Shown in pieces: positions 1 through 10,277 of a stretch of DNA of 64,000 bases. The notes under the pieces are model-generated. The model saw nothing but the letters and a program-made list of their open reading frames with translations, did not search any database and was not told the origin of the DNA. The stretch's first letter is position 1. Each line of letters begins with the position of its first letter. The stretch is taken from positions 1-64,000 of the forward strand of contig JASJOG010000419.1 of assembly GCA_030142905.1 (NCBI GenBank), written 5' to 3'. Source of the stretch: Heliopora coerulea (Eukaryota > Cnidaria > Anthozoa > Scleralcyonacea > Helioporidae). The translations under genes were made by a program, and so were the position numbers.

Positions 1-737
1 AAATCCTCGTTTACTTCCGAACTTTTTCCCTTTTTAACAAAAAGAGTTTCAATCCTCCACCAACTAGTATTTTCACATATAACTATGATGCTGGAGAACT
101 TGTTTAACCACATTATTTTAATTTCTTGTCTTTGTCTACCTCCACGTCTACTTCCTATCTCCTCATCAGAAAAATCTTAATGTTTAAAAACCTCAATCCA
201 ATATTCAATTCCGACAGGAGCATCATCTCACTTTCTTTCTTTTGCCTTTCTTTCCCAGTTTCCCTATTGGATCACCGGTCGCTCGCATCCTAAGTAAAAA
301 GTTATTGTCAAATGGAGACGTTAGAGGAAAAACATTTGTGATACTGTAGACAGTTCAGTGAAGTGAACAATTAGTGGTTGTAGGTGGGATATAGTTGTTT
401 ATTTCATTTATTCTTGTAAAAACCAATGAATTTGGAAGTGAAGATAATATACATATATAAAAAAAGATTCGGGAACTTCGATTTTTTGGGGGCTGACAGA
501 CAAATTAGTCGCGTCGAAGGGTTACAAGTAATCGAGGACTGTTGAACAACGAGATGTCCAAACTGTGGTCTCGTAGAGAACAATTTACGATTATAGTTGA
601 GAGTATGCAAGGACGTGGTCGTCAATCAAAAAATAACCAAGGCGAACTACGTTTCATTGATTGACGTGAAAAAGAAGGTTCCAATGCACTCCAAGACTAA
701 TAAGCAAGATCAAATTACAAAAGCGACACACTATCCT
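1..737. other. Non-coding flank, no gene seen
   Basis: I see no supportable gene, RNA or repeat here. The sequence is AT-rich with only short chance reading frames. It is the left flank of the Ty3/gypsy element that starts at 738. Confidence 0.5.
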
Positions 738-871
738 GTAATATCCAGTCCACCGCTCCGACAATTATAGTTCAGTTTGTGCATGCGCATATTGCTTTTA
801 CAATGCCATGAGTTTTGTAGTTGTCTAAAATGTAGTTTATTAGAGTGCATTATTTAGAAGTGGTTATTACA
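738..871 (+). repeat. 5' LTR of Ty3/gypsy element
   Basis: This 134-bp block matches 3793-3929 with a few substitutions and small indels. It starts TGTAATATCC and ends TTACA. The sequence directly after it (TGGCGATGAGG) is where a primer binding site would lie; I cannot assign the tRNA. Confidence 0.88.
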
Positions 872-990
872 CTGGCGATGAGGAAAACACGCTCGATTAA
901 GCAATAGTAACAGAGAAGAAAGCAAGAGAAACCTAGCAAGAAAGGTTTGAAGCCCAGCGAGAGAGACAAGCAAGCGAAATACTACGACGC

Positions 991-1430
991 GTGAATCCAT
1001 CAATCGATAAGCAAACATGTCTGACACGGAACAACCACCGACCAACCAAGCAGGTCCAGTGCAAGTTATTACCCACAACGAGAAACCTAAAATCTCAACC
1101 ATTTACCCCAGGAGATGACCCGATAGCCACAGGAAAAGCGTGGGACGACTGGCTCGAAGAAATCGAACGCGAATTCAGATGTTTTAAGATTACGGAACCA
1201 CTCGAGAAGAAAGATGCACTCATCATTTACGGCGGAAAAGAACTCGCTCGCCTGGAGAAAAGTTTGTCAAATCCGACAGATGGCGATAACGACTACGGTA
1301 AGTTGAGAAAGAAGCTGAACGACTACTTTAAGCCTAAGAAAAATAAACACCACGCAAGATACGTATTCCTCAAAATGAGACCGGCACACGACGAAACAAC
1401 AAGACGCTGGAAGCAGTCCTGCAGAGAGCA
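991..1430 (+). pseudogene. Truncated Gag of the Ty3/gypsy element
   Basis: The frame encodes the N-terminal part of a retrotransposon Gag: a short polar leader, then a helical capsid-like stretch (residues about 38-135) with the WDDWLEEIERE segment typical of Ty3/gypsy capsid proteins. Gag would package the element RNA into cytoplasmic particles. After about residue 132 the sequence changes abruptly to material that, in another frame, is the thumb region of reverse transcriptase. The rest of Gag, any zinc knuckle and the whole protease are missing. An ATG at 1019 lies in a different frame that is soon closed, so the true start is uncertain. Confidence 0.75.
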
Positions 1431-2513
1431 GTGGATTTTGGAATCACATTCAACCCTGACAAGTGCCAGTTTGCAGTCAAGGAGATAAAGTTCTATGGGC
1501 ATAAGTTCACAAAGGACGGATTAAAGCCAAACCCAGAGAAGATCAGAGCTGTCAAAGAAAGCAGCCCACCATAATCAAAAGAAGCTGTGAGAAGTTTCCT
1601 CGGTATGACCGGATACTTATTAAAGTTCATCCCAAGATATGCATCACTAACCGCACCCTTGCGAAAGCTAACCCATGAAGATACAAAGTTCAAATGGAGA
1701 GCAGAAGAGAATGAAGCATTTGAGGAGCTGAAGGCAAGCATAACAAGTGAAAGTACCATGGCATACTTCAACCCAGCGAAACCAATCGTTGTAAGAGTGG
1801 AAGCCAGCTACCACGAAGGACTCTTAGTCGGGTTATTTCAGGAGACAGGTTGCGGTCTCCAGCCAGTCCACTTCATAAGTCGCACCATGACCGATACAGA
1901 GAGAAGGTACAGCCAGACAGAGAAAGATGCCCTGGCAGTACACTGGGCAAAGAACAGATTCAGTATTTATCTCCTGGGAGCACCAAAATTCAAGATCATC
2001 ACAGCCCACAAGCCACTGCTCCCAATATTTAACAAGGCAACCATGCAACTCCCACCAAGAATTGCAAAATGGGTCATGGGAATGCAAGATGTCGACTTCG
2101 AGCTAATCTACGAGCCCGGAAAGGATGCTGCAGATCCACTTGACTTCTTTTCAAGACACCCATTGCCAGAGAAAGGAAACGATGCTGTAGAGAGAGTAAT
2201 CAAGTATGTCGTGACATCCGAACATGCTGTTGTTGTAGACCAAATCAAGGAAGAAACTTGCAAAGATACCCAACTCCAAAAACTGTCCGTCAGGATATTT
2301 TCCGGAGACTGGGAGCGTCACAAAAAGGACCCAGATATCGCACCGTTATACAGCGTGCAGAATGAGTTGTATGCAGTGGATGGCCTACTCTTCCGAATGA
2401 ATCAGATTATTATCCCCAGAAGCCTACAGAGGAAAGTCATCAAGGCCGCACACCACCTTGGACATCTGGGAATGACCAAAACAAAGCAGACCACCTTGGA
2501 CATCTGGGAATGA
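1409..2513 (+). pseudogene. Pol fragment: RT thumb, RNase H, start of integrase
   Basis: Translation picks up at the end of the Ty3 reverse transcriptase palm/thumb (a DKCQF...FYGH-type segment near 1455-1500), passes an in-frame TAA at about 1572, then runs open from 1587 to 2513. The 308-residue open part holds the conserved thumb segment, an RNase H-like domain ending in an EPGKDAADPLDFFSRHP segment, and the integrase zinc-binding start (AAHHLGHLGM). The first RNase H aspartate position reads VEASY rather than a canonical acidic motif. The RT catalytic YVDD box is absent. The frame ends because of a 38-bp tandem duplication at 2453-2526. Confidence 0.85.
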
Positions 2514-2526
2514 CCAAAACAAAGCA
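2453..2526 (+). repeat. 38-bp tandem duplication in pol
   Basis: A 38-bp segment starting CCACCTTGGACATC at 2453 is repeated directly from 2491. Thirty-eight is not a multiple of three, so the duplication shifts the frame and separates the RNase H part of pol from the integrase part. Confidence 0.9.
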
Positions 2527-2538
2527 TGGTTTCCAACC

Positions 2539-3642
2539 ATGAACAGTATGATCGAACAGATCATAGGTCAGTGTTATGAATGTCAGGTTACCACAAAGCA
2601 ACACAGGCAGGAACCTGTCAAAGTCACAGACATACAAAAGAAACCGTGGGATGTTATAGCTGTGGACTTCAGTGGACCTTACCCCGATGGACACTACAAT
2701 GTAGTAGCCATAGACAAGAGAACAAGATATCCTGAAGTCGTGAAGACCCACTCGACAGCTTTTCAACCAACCATGGAGAAGCTCAAAACAATGTTTGCCA
2801 CTCATGGAACTGCAAGACAGCTGGAAAGAGACAACGGACCACCGTTCAATTCTAGAGAATTTGCCGAGTTTGCTAAAACAGAGGGATTTCACCATCATCG
2901 AGTCACCCCTGAACACGCACGTGCTAATGGCGAGGCGGAAAGCTTCATGAAACTGCTTAACAAGACAGAACTGATTGCTCACCTCAAAGGCAGAAATGGC
3001 AGCATAGCTAATCAAGAAATACTGACAGGCTACCGCTCAACACCACACCCTGCCACCGGAGTAGCACCATATGAGGCCCTCATGAACAGACAAGTCAGAA
3101 CCAAGTTAGACCATAAAACGAGGGAAAGTAGTGAGAATGCTCGGGACACAGGCATCAATGAGAGGGATGAGAGATACAAAGAAAAGATCAAACGGAATGC
3201 TGAGAACAAGAACACCAAAGAACACACTTTCGTTGTAGGAGATCATGAACTGCTGAAGCAAAAGAAGAGAAACAAATGGTCTACAGCATATGAACCTGCA
3301 TTCTACATCGTAACCCGAACCGACGGATTCACAGATGGACGGGAAGTGTATCGAGATGCAAGCCAGTTCAAGATTGCCAGCGCGTTAATCCAGGACAATA
3401 CCAGCAGAGAGAGGGACGACTGGGAAGAAGAATCAACCCCAGAGGATTGGAGAGAGAAAATCCTACTGAATACCAACCCTCAGTCAGCCCAAGAGGAGAT
3501 TATCATTAGCGCAGAGGAAACAGCGGAAACCAGCAGCAGTGACAAAATGGAACAGAACAAGCCATCAGAGACTCCAGCAGCTGTGACCAGACCAAGGCGT
3601 GATCGAAGACGACCAGGCTATCTGAAAGACTATATTACCTGA
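2539..3642 (+). pseudogene. Ty3/gypsy integrase with C-terminal tail
   Basis: This 367-residue frame carries the second half of the HHCC zinc finger (CYEC), then an rve-type integrase core. The catalytic triad is visible: D in AVDFSGP, D in ERDNGPPF and E in ANGEAESF. A basic region and a chromodomain-less C-terminal tail rich in E, K and R follow. Integrase would join element cDNA to host DNA. The frame itself is intact, but it is cut off from upstream pol by the 38-bp duplication, so it cannot be made as part of a normal Gag-Pol. It ends 150 bp before the right LTR. Confidence 0.88.
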
Positions 3643-3792
3643 ACGTTACTAAGCTACGCGTAACACTGAGCACAAACATTATACTCTTGAAAACATTTTC
3701 TATCTAAGCTTGGAACACTTGACACTTAGGACATTGTTTTTATAGTTGTGTTTTTACTCCAGGAGGAGACTGTCTCTGGAGAAAAGGAGAAA

Positions 3793-3929
3793 TGTAATAT
3801 CCAGTCCACCGCTCCGACAATTATAGTCCAGTTTGTGCATGCGCATATCGCTCTTACAATGCTGTGAGTTTTGTAGTTGTCTAAAATGTAGTTTATTAAA
3901 GAGTGCATTATTTAGAAGCGGTTGTTACA
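3793..3929 (+). repeat. 3' LTR of Ty3/gypsy element
   Basis: A 137-bp copy of the left LTR, preceded by the purine-rich run GGAGAAAAGGAGAAA. It differs from the left copy by several substitutions and a 3-bp length change, so the insertion is not brand new. Confidence 0.9.
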
Positions 3930-4848
3930 CATCCAAGCTTAAGAACGATAAGAGCTATGAATAGCAACGCGAAATCGTAAGGTCTTATTCCTTTGTTGCG
4001 AACAAGAGATCATGTCGGTCAACAAATGCGCAATACCTTTAAGGAGAACTAACCCAGAACAAGAATAATTGTTTGTCGTCCTGAATAGTTTTGTTAAATT
4101 TTTTCTTTACACACGTATATAATGATTGTCTTGATTGTCCAGCGATAATGATATGTAAAGTAGCTTTTTGCAACAATTTGTAAAACATTTTCCAAAAATG
4201 TTTTGTTAAAGTATATCCCTTGAACAAAAAAGATTCATTGGAAAAATTACACTCAATAAAATCGGTAAAACTACATGCAGGTCGAGTGGGTCCCATCTGG
4301 AACTAAGTTTGAAAATAATATTCGTATTCATCATTTAATTGCAGAAAATTTCCAACTACCTCCCTGTAGGAATTGTCATCAGATTTAGCGACATGCATAA
4401 GATCACAGTGTCGTTGACTGTAGGGGCACTTTTAATCGCAAATATCACAATTCCAATCAAAAACAAATTTGGTATCTGAAACCGCCAAACCTGTTATTGT
4501 TTGAAAGCAAGGTAAAACATCATTTTTTTTTCACTTTTACAGCTGTCAGCATGATGATGAAATCTTATTTTCAAACTCCACACATTACTTTGAAATGCAA
4601 TTGTCCTGTCCTTACTAGTTTTCATTTTTGCTACACAAAGAGATTAACCTCTTCTGTCCACTTCCATCTTCAAGGCTCTGTCATATCAAGCTGCAGATTA
4701 TGAAGACCAATTAATGTAGCTTTTGAAAACTTTGAAATATACCATATAAGACTTCGATGGTGAGTAAAGATGCAAGTTTGAATTACGTGCGATCGAAGCG
4801 GAAGACACTATATGTTAATAATAATTTGAAGAGATATATTTTATAACT
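3930..4848. other. Non-coding, no gene seen
   Basis: AT-rich sequence without a supportable gene. Short open frames on both strands show no recognisable domain or splice pattern. Confidence 0.45.
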
Positions 4849-5011
4849 ATGGGAGCTTTAAGATATCTTAAGATGATAGATGAACGTTGGTTAAGCTCTA
4901 TCCTCAGAAAACGATTTCTGAGTCCCAGAAGGGAATCGAACCCACAACCTTCATGCAACCTTCAAAGTGATGAACGTTTATCTATCATCTTAAGATATCT
5001 CCAGCTCCCAT
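4849..5011. repeat. Fold-back element with tRNA-like B box
   Basis: The ends are inverted copies of each other (about 40 bp, starting ATGGGAGCT on the left and ending AGCTCCCAT on the right, sharing TTAAGATATCTTAAGATGATAGAT with small differences). Between them, 4931-4943 read on the minus strand as GGGTTCGATTCCC, which matches the RNA polymerase III B box found in tRNA genes and tRNA-derived SINEs. No good A box was found. It is probably a small MITE or SINE derivative. Confidence 0.65.
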
Positions 5012-8000
5012 ACTTCTAAAATACGTATGAGAATTGTTTAAAAATATTTTTGGGGACTTTCAACCCTCTGACATGTAACAAATGGTATAATTCTCAAATG
5101 CTGATTTCACAATTCCACTTCATAATTTAGCTGAATTATACTTGATTTTATGGTTCAGCCCTTGCAGCATAAAGCTTTAACATGATTCCTTTACAAGTTT
5201 TGTTTTTCTTCATGACGGTTACGGAGATTGATATGTTAGACACTCCAAGTTCTTGCTCTCTTGGAACAGATTAAGAGTCCAATCACATGATTTAAATTTC
5301 CAAAGAAGCTTGGCGGGAATTTCAATTTTTTCTGATGAATTTGCTGCAGTTATCTTCATAAAACTGTAGATATCATTGCAATGGCCTTCTTTTCCAGCAT
5401 GACAGAAACAATTAGTATAAAATGCATTTCAATATTTTGTTGAATTTTTTTGAGACTCAGCTGATGATTTTGCTTTTTATAGCTTGCACAGCAAACTACT
5501 CGTGCATAAAAATGCTTTCAGTTGTTGTGACATCTTATGTGATCGTGAAAATTGTTCTCAGACAACTCCTCTGTTCTTTTCAAGGTTGTTCCAGTCTCAG
5601 TGGTCTTGCAATACTTTTCGAAATGGGCTTCAATTTCTTGAAGAGTAACTAATGGATTGTCATTTATGTCTCAATTGGATCCGAGATGTTTTCCTATCAT
5701 TCTTCAAGTTTTAAGTGAAGAAACGTGACTACCTTTCCCAACAACTTCGTACATTATAGCAGTTACGTGCAAAAACGATCCACTGCTTCGTAACGCTGAT
5801 GACTCATTGGTTGTATCGGCAATTTTACGTGAACTTTCGCCATTTCACAAGCTTGTGTATCTGGAGGAAGTAAGCTTTGATTTGGATTAAACACGATGAT
5901 TGTTTTCCAATATTTAAATATTCATTCATTCTAGAGATTGGAAAAGCAATACAATAATTCTATCACTTCAACTGAAATATGGTTAACAAATCACATTTAA
6001 CAACGGTGAACCAAATATTCAAATTTTCAAATACCAAACTCACCTCGGTATGCAAACAGCTTATTAAGACTGTCTTCTCGACGTTTTTAAGAAAAGCTTT
6101 AGTTCGTCAGTTTGATGGCAGTTTAATTTTGACTGGTCAAGAGCAGATCCCAGCATTTTTCAAGCTGGTGACTTGTTTGTGGGAAATCGATGGTTGTAAT
6201 TATGCAAATGGTCTATTCTTTTCTTTATGAAAATTGCACAATACTTATTTTATATGTGAAATAAGTACGGGTGAAATTGTTTAAATGTGAACATCCGTGA
6301 CCATTTGTGAATCACATGCAAACCACATTTGTATAACATGCGAAATAAAATCATATGTGAAACTTGAACATGTGCAAAATCTTAAAATGTAAAAATCAAT
6401 ATGTAAAAACTTTCTAGATGCAAAGTTGAAACATATTTACGTCTTTCACGTGTAATTACATGTGATCATATCACCCGTTCGAGGTCATTTGAATTTCATA
6501 AAGGATGCTTATAATGATTTATTTCGAATCTATCTCAATATTTTCTGAAACAGGTCAAATGCTTAAAACAGTCTTCAATAATGATAGTCTTCCTTCGTGC
6601 TCATTTTAGCGATAAATAGCTGACATAATTACCATATAATTTCCCTTTTGTCCATCGTGTCTGATACATAATCAATAAAACAGTGAGCACTGTTGTCCAT
6701 TCCATCCTGGACTGCTGTCACAAATAAATTAAAGACAAACAAATCTTAGAATTAAAAGAAGAATTGTTAAGTAATTTCGAAGAATATAACTTAAGCTATT
6801 TAACTAACTGCTTTGGTTTTACAAACGAAAAATATTGACGTTACATGAAATTAAAATTAAGAGAAAAAGGCGCAGAAATGCAAATGCTTTTTGATACTTC
6901 CTTTAAATTTATAAATATTGACTTTTATTTATATTTAATTTTATTAATTTTTCATCCTTTTACGGTTCCGGAATGTTTTAGGATCATATAACGAGTTAGT
7001 TTCAGGTTCTCTAGACAATTAAGTTTGTCTCCATGTTTAAGACTAATTATTAGAAAATCTTGTTCTACAAGTTTTCTAGCTAGGCTGGGTGAGATTAAAA
7101 GACCTCAGGGACATCAAATTTTCTTTAAATTTTTATTGGTTTCGTTCAGACAATTCTTAACTGCTGGAAGTAATGAAGGATTGTTTTAGCAAACAGACAA
7201 AATCTCAAAATGATATACCACGATCTTCCAAATTAAAAAGATATTTTGAGCTGGGAAATTCACCGTTACCTTTTTCCTTTTCTTTTAAAGCTTGGTCTCG
7301 AGTAAATCCTGTCAAATGAAAACCAGACTTTAGTCGAATATTAACATAAACTCAGTTTTATATGAAACGTTTTTCACCAACTCTGATATCAAAATAAAGG
7401 AACTAAGTCATTTAGAAATTGCCTCTTAATTTTTGTCAAGATTATTTACAATTAAAATTAGATTGCAGGGAGAGTAATTCAACCAATTTTGGTATTCAAG
7501 ATCTAGTTTTCGCATTAAAAGAACAAATATTGAGGTTAAACAAGGGGGAAAATTTCAGGGTGGATAAAAACCAAAATCAGTACACAATTTGAAGGCTATT
7601 GACAGCAAAACGCATCAGAAAGACAAGTATATCAAGAACCCATATATATAAGAAAAATTAATCACTGGCCATTTTATTACGTTGGTTATATGCAGTTAAT
7701 ACTACTTGTGAAGGTACTTTCGTAATTTTTTTGCCGTCTAGACTGAAAGAACCTATGATTGGAGTTTGCGCCTCAATCACAATCAGTTCATTCCAGTTGA
7801 AATTTGGGCAAAATTTTCTTAGTAATATTAAACAGGTGATCAGAGGGGCAACAAGTTCCTTTTCTTTGGGGGCGTGTGAAGATAAAATTGCCGTGCCAGA
7901 ATCTGTGTTGCCGTACGCCTTTGTAGCAAAATTTAATCAAATAGGCCTCTTAGCATACAAGCCCCGACAGTAATAACACTGTTTGGTCTGCATATGAGAT

Positions 8001-8373
8001 GGAAGTTGGCAACGTATAAAAATGCTTCAAGTATGCTGTGAATTATACAACACGTTTTATGTATATATTTTTTGTCCAAAAGACCAACAAAAAATAAGTA
8101 TTCTCGCAGATCATGCCTGGGTAACGCTGTTAAACGATGCCATGCGTTATTCGAAATTTAAAAATTCAATTTGAAATTAGTAGGAAGCTTCGAAACCGCA
8201 CGTTCACTCATGATCTATTTTTCTGAACACTAATAATATTTTTACAGACAACTTTTAAAATTTCATTCAAGTTATCTTGTCACATCACTAAATAATTATA
8301 AGCTGTACTGCCTTGCGAGATTTTATATTTTGCTCTGCCAATCTTGAATTTCTAAAACTTTGAGGGTGTTGCA
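5012..8373. other. Non-coding, no gene seen
   Basis: A long AT-rich stretch. Open frames of 76-83 codons occur (for example around 5422-5652, 5979-6230 and 7731-7973), but none shows a domain, a convincing codon pattern or matching splice sites. I see no gene or structural RNA. Confidence 0.4.
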
Positions 8374-8407
8374 GCCCCCCCCCCCCCCCACACACACACA
8401 CACACAC
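8374..8407. repeat. Poly-C and CA microsatellite
   Basis: A run of about 15 C bases is followed directly by about nine CA units. Confidence 0.95.
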
Positions 8408-9510
8408 CTTGAGTTTCGCCCCCGCAAGTGGTTATGCCATTGCAGCACCTAACCAATATATATCAAAGTAAATACAAAAGAGGTGTTAGCAACGAGCGTT
8501 CAAAAGTGTCAAAAGACCCTGGCTTCGGCGTCCTTTAAGATGAACGGACCCACTATGATTATGCTCATATATAAATTATCATCTGAAATCTGTTTAAATG
8601 GAAATGGAAATTGAATGGAAAAATTACGATGTTACTCTGGAGAATTATATAGATGGATGATAATAAATTGAATATGACCTAAAGTGATAAGTGAATGGTT
8701 CTCACAGCCCTTCCATATATACACTTTATTCTTTAGTTATTTGGGTTTCTTTCATATTTATCTTTGACGTCATTACATTACCACAGTATTTCGACTTTTT
8801 AGAAAATCATGAATATCTTTGAGATTATTCAACAGACACATTCAAGATACACGTTTCCAGCTGAATGTGTGCCTGTTGAGGGCTATCGGTTAAATATCAA
8901 TTGAGCGAAATCACTTTTGCCTTGATAACATCTATTTTCGAGATCTCTATCTTTTTGAACCACAGTAATACGTTAGTTTATACAGTGAAGCATGGTTTGG
9001 TGCTTTTTCTCTATTTTTGACAAGTAAAAATTTGGCTAAAAACATTCCCCACTAGTTAAAAAAATGAAATGCACATAAACAGATCGGAAATAAGCATATA
9101 TTGTTTTCAAGCGTGAAGGTCCTTAATTACCATGGCAAACTTTCATTTTAGCTTCAGTACAAAAACTGAAAACGTGCAAGGTTTTAAATAGATTCATTAA
9201 ATAGATAGATAATTTCGAACAGAAAGAGATAATTTCGAATATATTCAGAAGTATAAAACATTCAAAAACGCAATTTGACGTCGTAAATACATTTCAAAGA
9301 AACTTGTATATCTCAAGAACATTGAGCACCTCACAAGAGCTATAGACCAACTAATTTTCACCATTAGGGTTTTTCAAAAAAAATAAAGTTGATTTTCAGT
9401 TCATATGCTCTTTGAAATGATGATTATATTAATCATACAGTCTATTTGCTATTTTAGAAAGCGCTAGTTATCGGTATCCTGAGGTAGACTTCAAATATTA
9501 ACTTCGACTG
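8408..9510. other. Non-coding, no gene seen
   Basis: AT-rich sequence with no open frame worth reporting and no recognised repeat. Confidence 0.4.
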
Positions 9511-9907
9511 ATGGCCCAGCAGATTGCTTTTAATAAATCCATAATGTAAACATAATATAAAAGCAAACTTTAATAGTGACATTTTGTAACTAAACAAGTG
9601 ACATTTTTAGAAAGAAGTAACGTGAATTACAATGTTTGGATGAGGCTTAAATAACTGTTGCAAAAATAGGTGGTAGTGATGGCATGAGAAAGACAAGGAA
9701 TGCTAACATTCCATTTCATTAACACTCCTTGTCTTTCTTATGCCATCACCACCACCTTTTTTTGTAACCGTTATTTAAGTCATATCCAAACATTGTAATC
9801 ACTTCGCTCTGAAGATGTTACTTGTTTTGTCACGAAAGGTCAGCATTAAAGTTTGGGGTTTTTTATGTTTCTATCATGGTTTTATTAAAAGCTATCTGCT
9901 AGGCCAT
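9511..9907. mobile_element. Palindromic fold-back element with Penelope-like ends
   Basis: Two arms of about 195 bp (9511-9705 and 9713-9907) are imperfect inverted copies; both outer ends read ATGGCC-[CT]-AGCAGAT when read inward. The outer CCCAGCAGATTG motif also occurs at the outer end of the Penelope-like element at 14.8 kb. The right arm contains a hammerhead-like segment at 9809-9837 (CTGAAGA, stem, GAAA). I infer a solo, inverted pair of Penelope-like terminal sequences without a gene. Confidence 0.7.
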
Positions 9908-10248
9908 TACAATCTTAGCAAAATTACGTTTTCCGCCTGGTCTCTTGATTGCCACGTTTTTAACTTCGTCTAAGGGTTGTTCGAATTTGGTTAAACTAAT
10001 CCATCCTTACTGGTGGGTTCAAAAATCTAATGCTTCATATATTGTTCTTAATCTTGAGTGAACATGAGTTTATTTGCGTAACGTAAATACACTTAGTTGA
10101 TTTCGTTTAAATTAAAGATTTTCAGGCAATGTTTCTCTAAGAAGCAAATTATATAATTCAAACATTTACTGTGCTTTGAATATTGTTAACATATTTCCAT
10201 TCAATATTATCTACGTTTGAACTAGTCATCATTAAGAATGCAGTGTTC

Positions 10249-10277
10249 CTGATGATGAGTAAAACCTAGTCGAAACG
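10249..10277 (+). ncRNA. Degenerate hammerhead-like motif
   Basis: CTGATGA (10249-10255) is followed by one extra T, an imperfect short stem (GAGT with AGTC) and then GAAACG. The order of parts is that of a hammerhead ribozyme core, but the extra base and weak stem make activity doubtful. I found no complementary stem I. It probably marks a relic of a Penelope-like terminal repeat. Confidence 0.35.

Larger units (their letters stand above)
738..3929 (+). mobile_element. Ty3/gypsy LTR retrotransposon, internally deleted
   Basis: Two very short LTRs (738-871 and 3793-3929) begin TGTAATATCC and end TTACA and bracket gag, part of pol and an integrase on the plus strand. A purine-rich tract ends just before the right LTR, as expected for plus-strand priming. 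The flanks share ATCC (734-737 and 3930-3933, inside TATCC and CATCC), consistent with a 5-bp target duplication with one change. Only about 3.2 kb long, it lacks protease and the reverse transcriptase active site, so it is non-autonomous. The order of reverse transcriptase, RNase H and integrase places it in Ty3/gypsy rather than Copia. Confidence 0.9.

Noticed and set aside
4918..4955. Possible tRNA gene
   Set aside because: Only a B box is present; there is no acceptor stem, D arm or A box at the correct distance.
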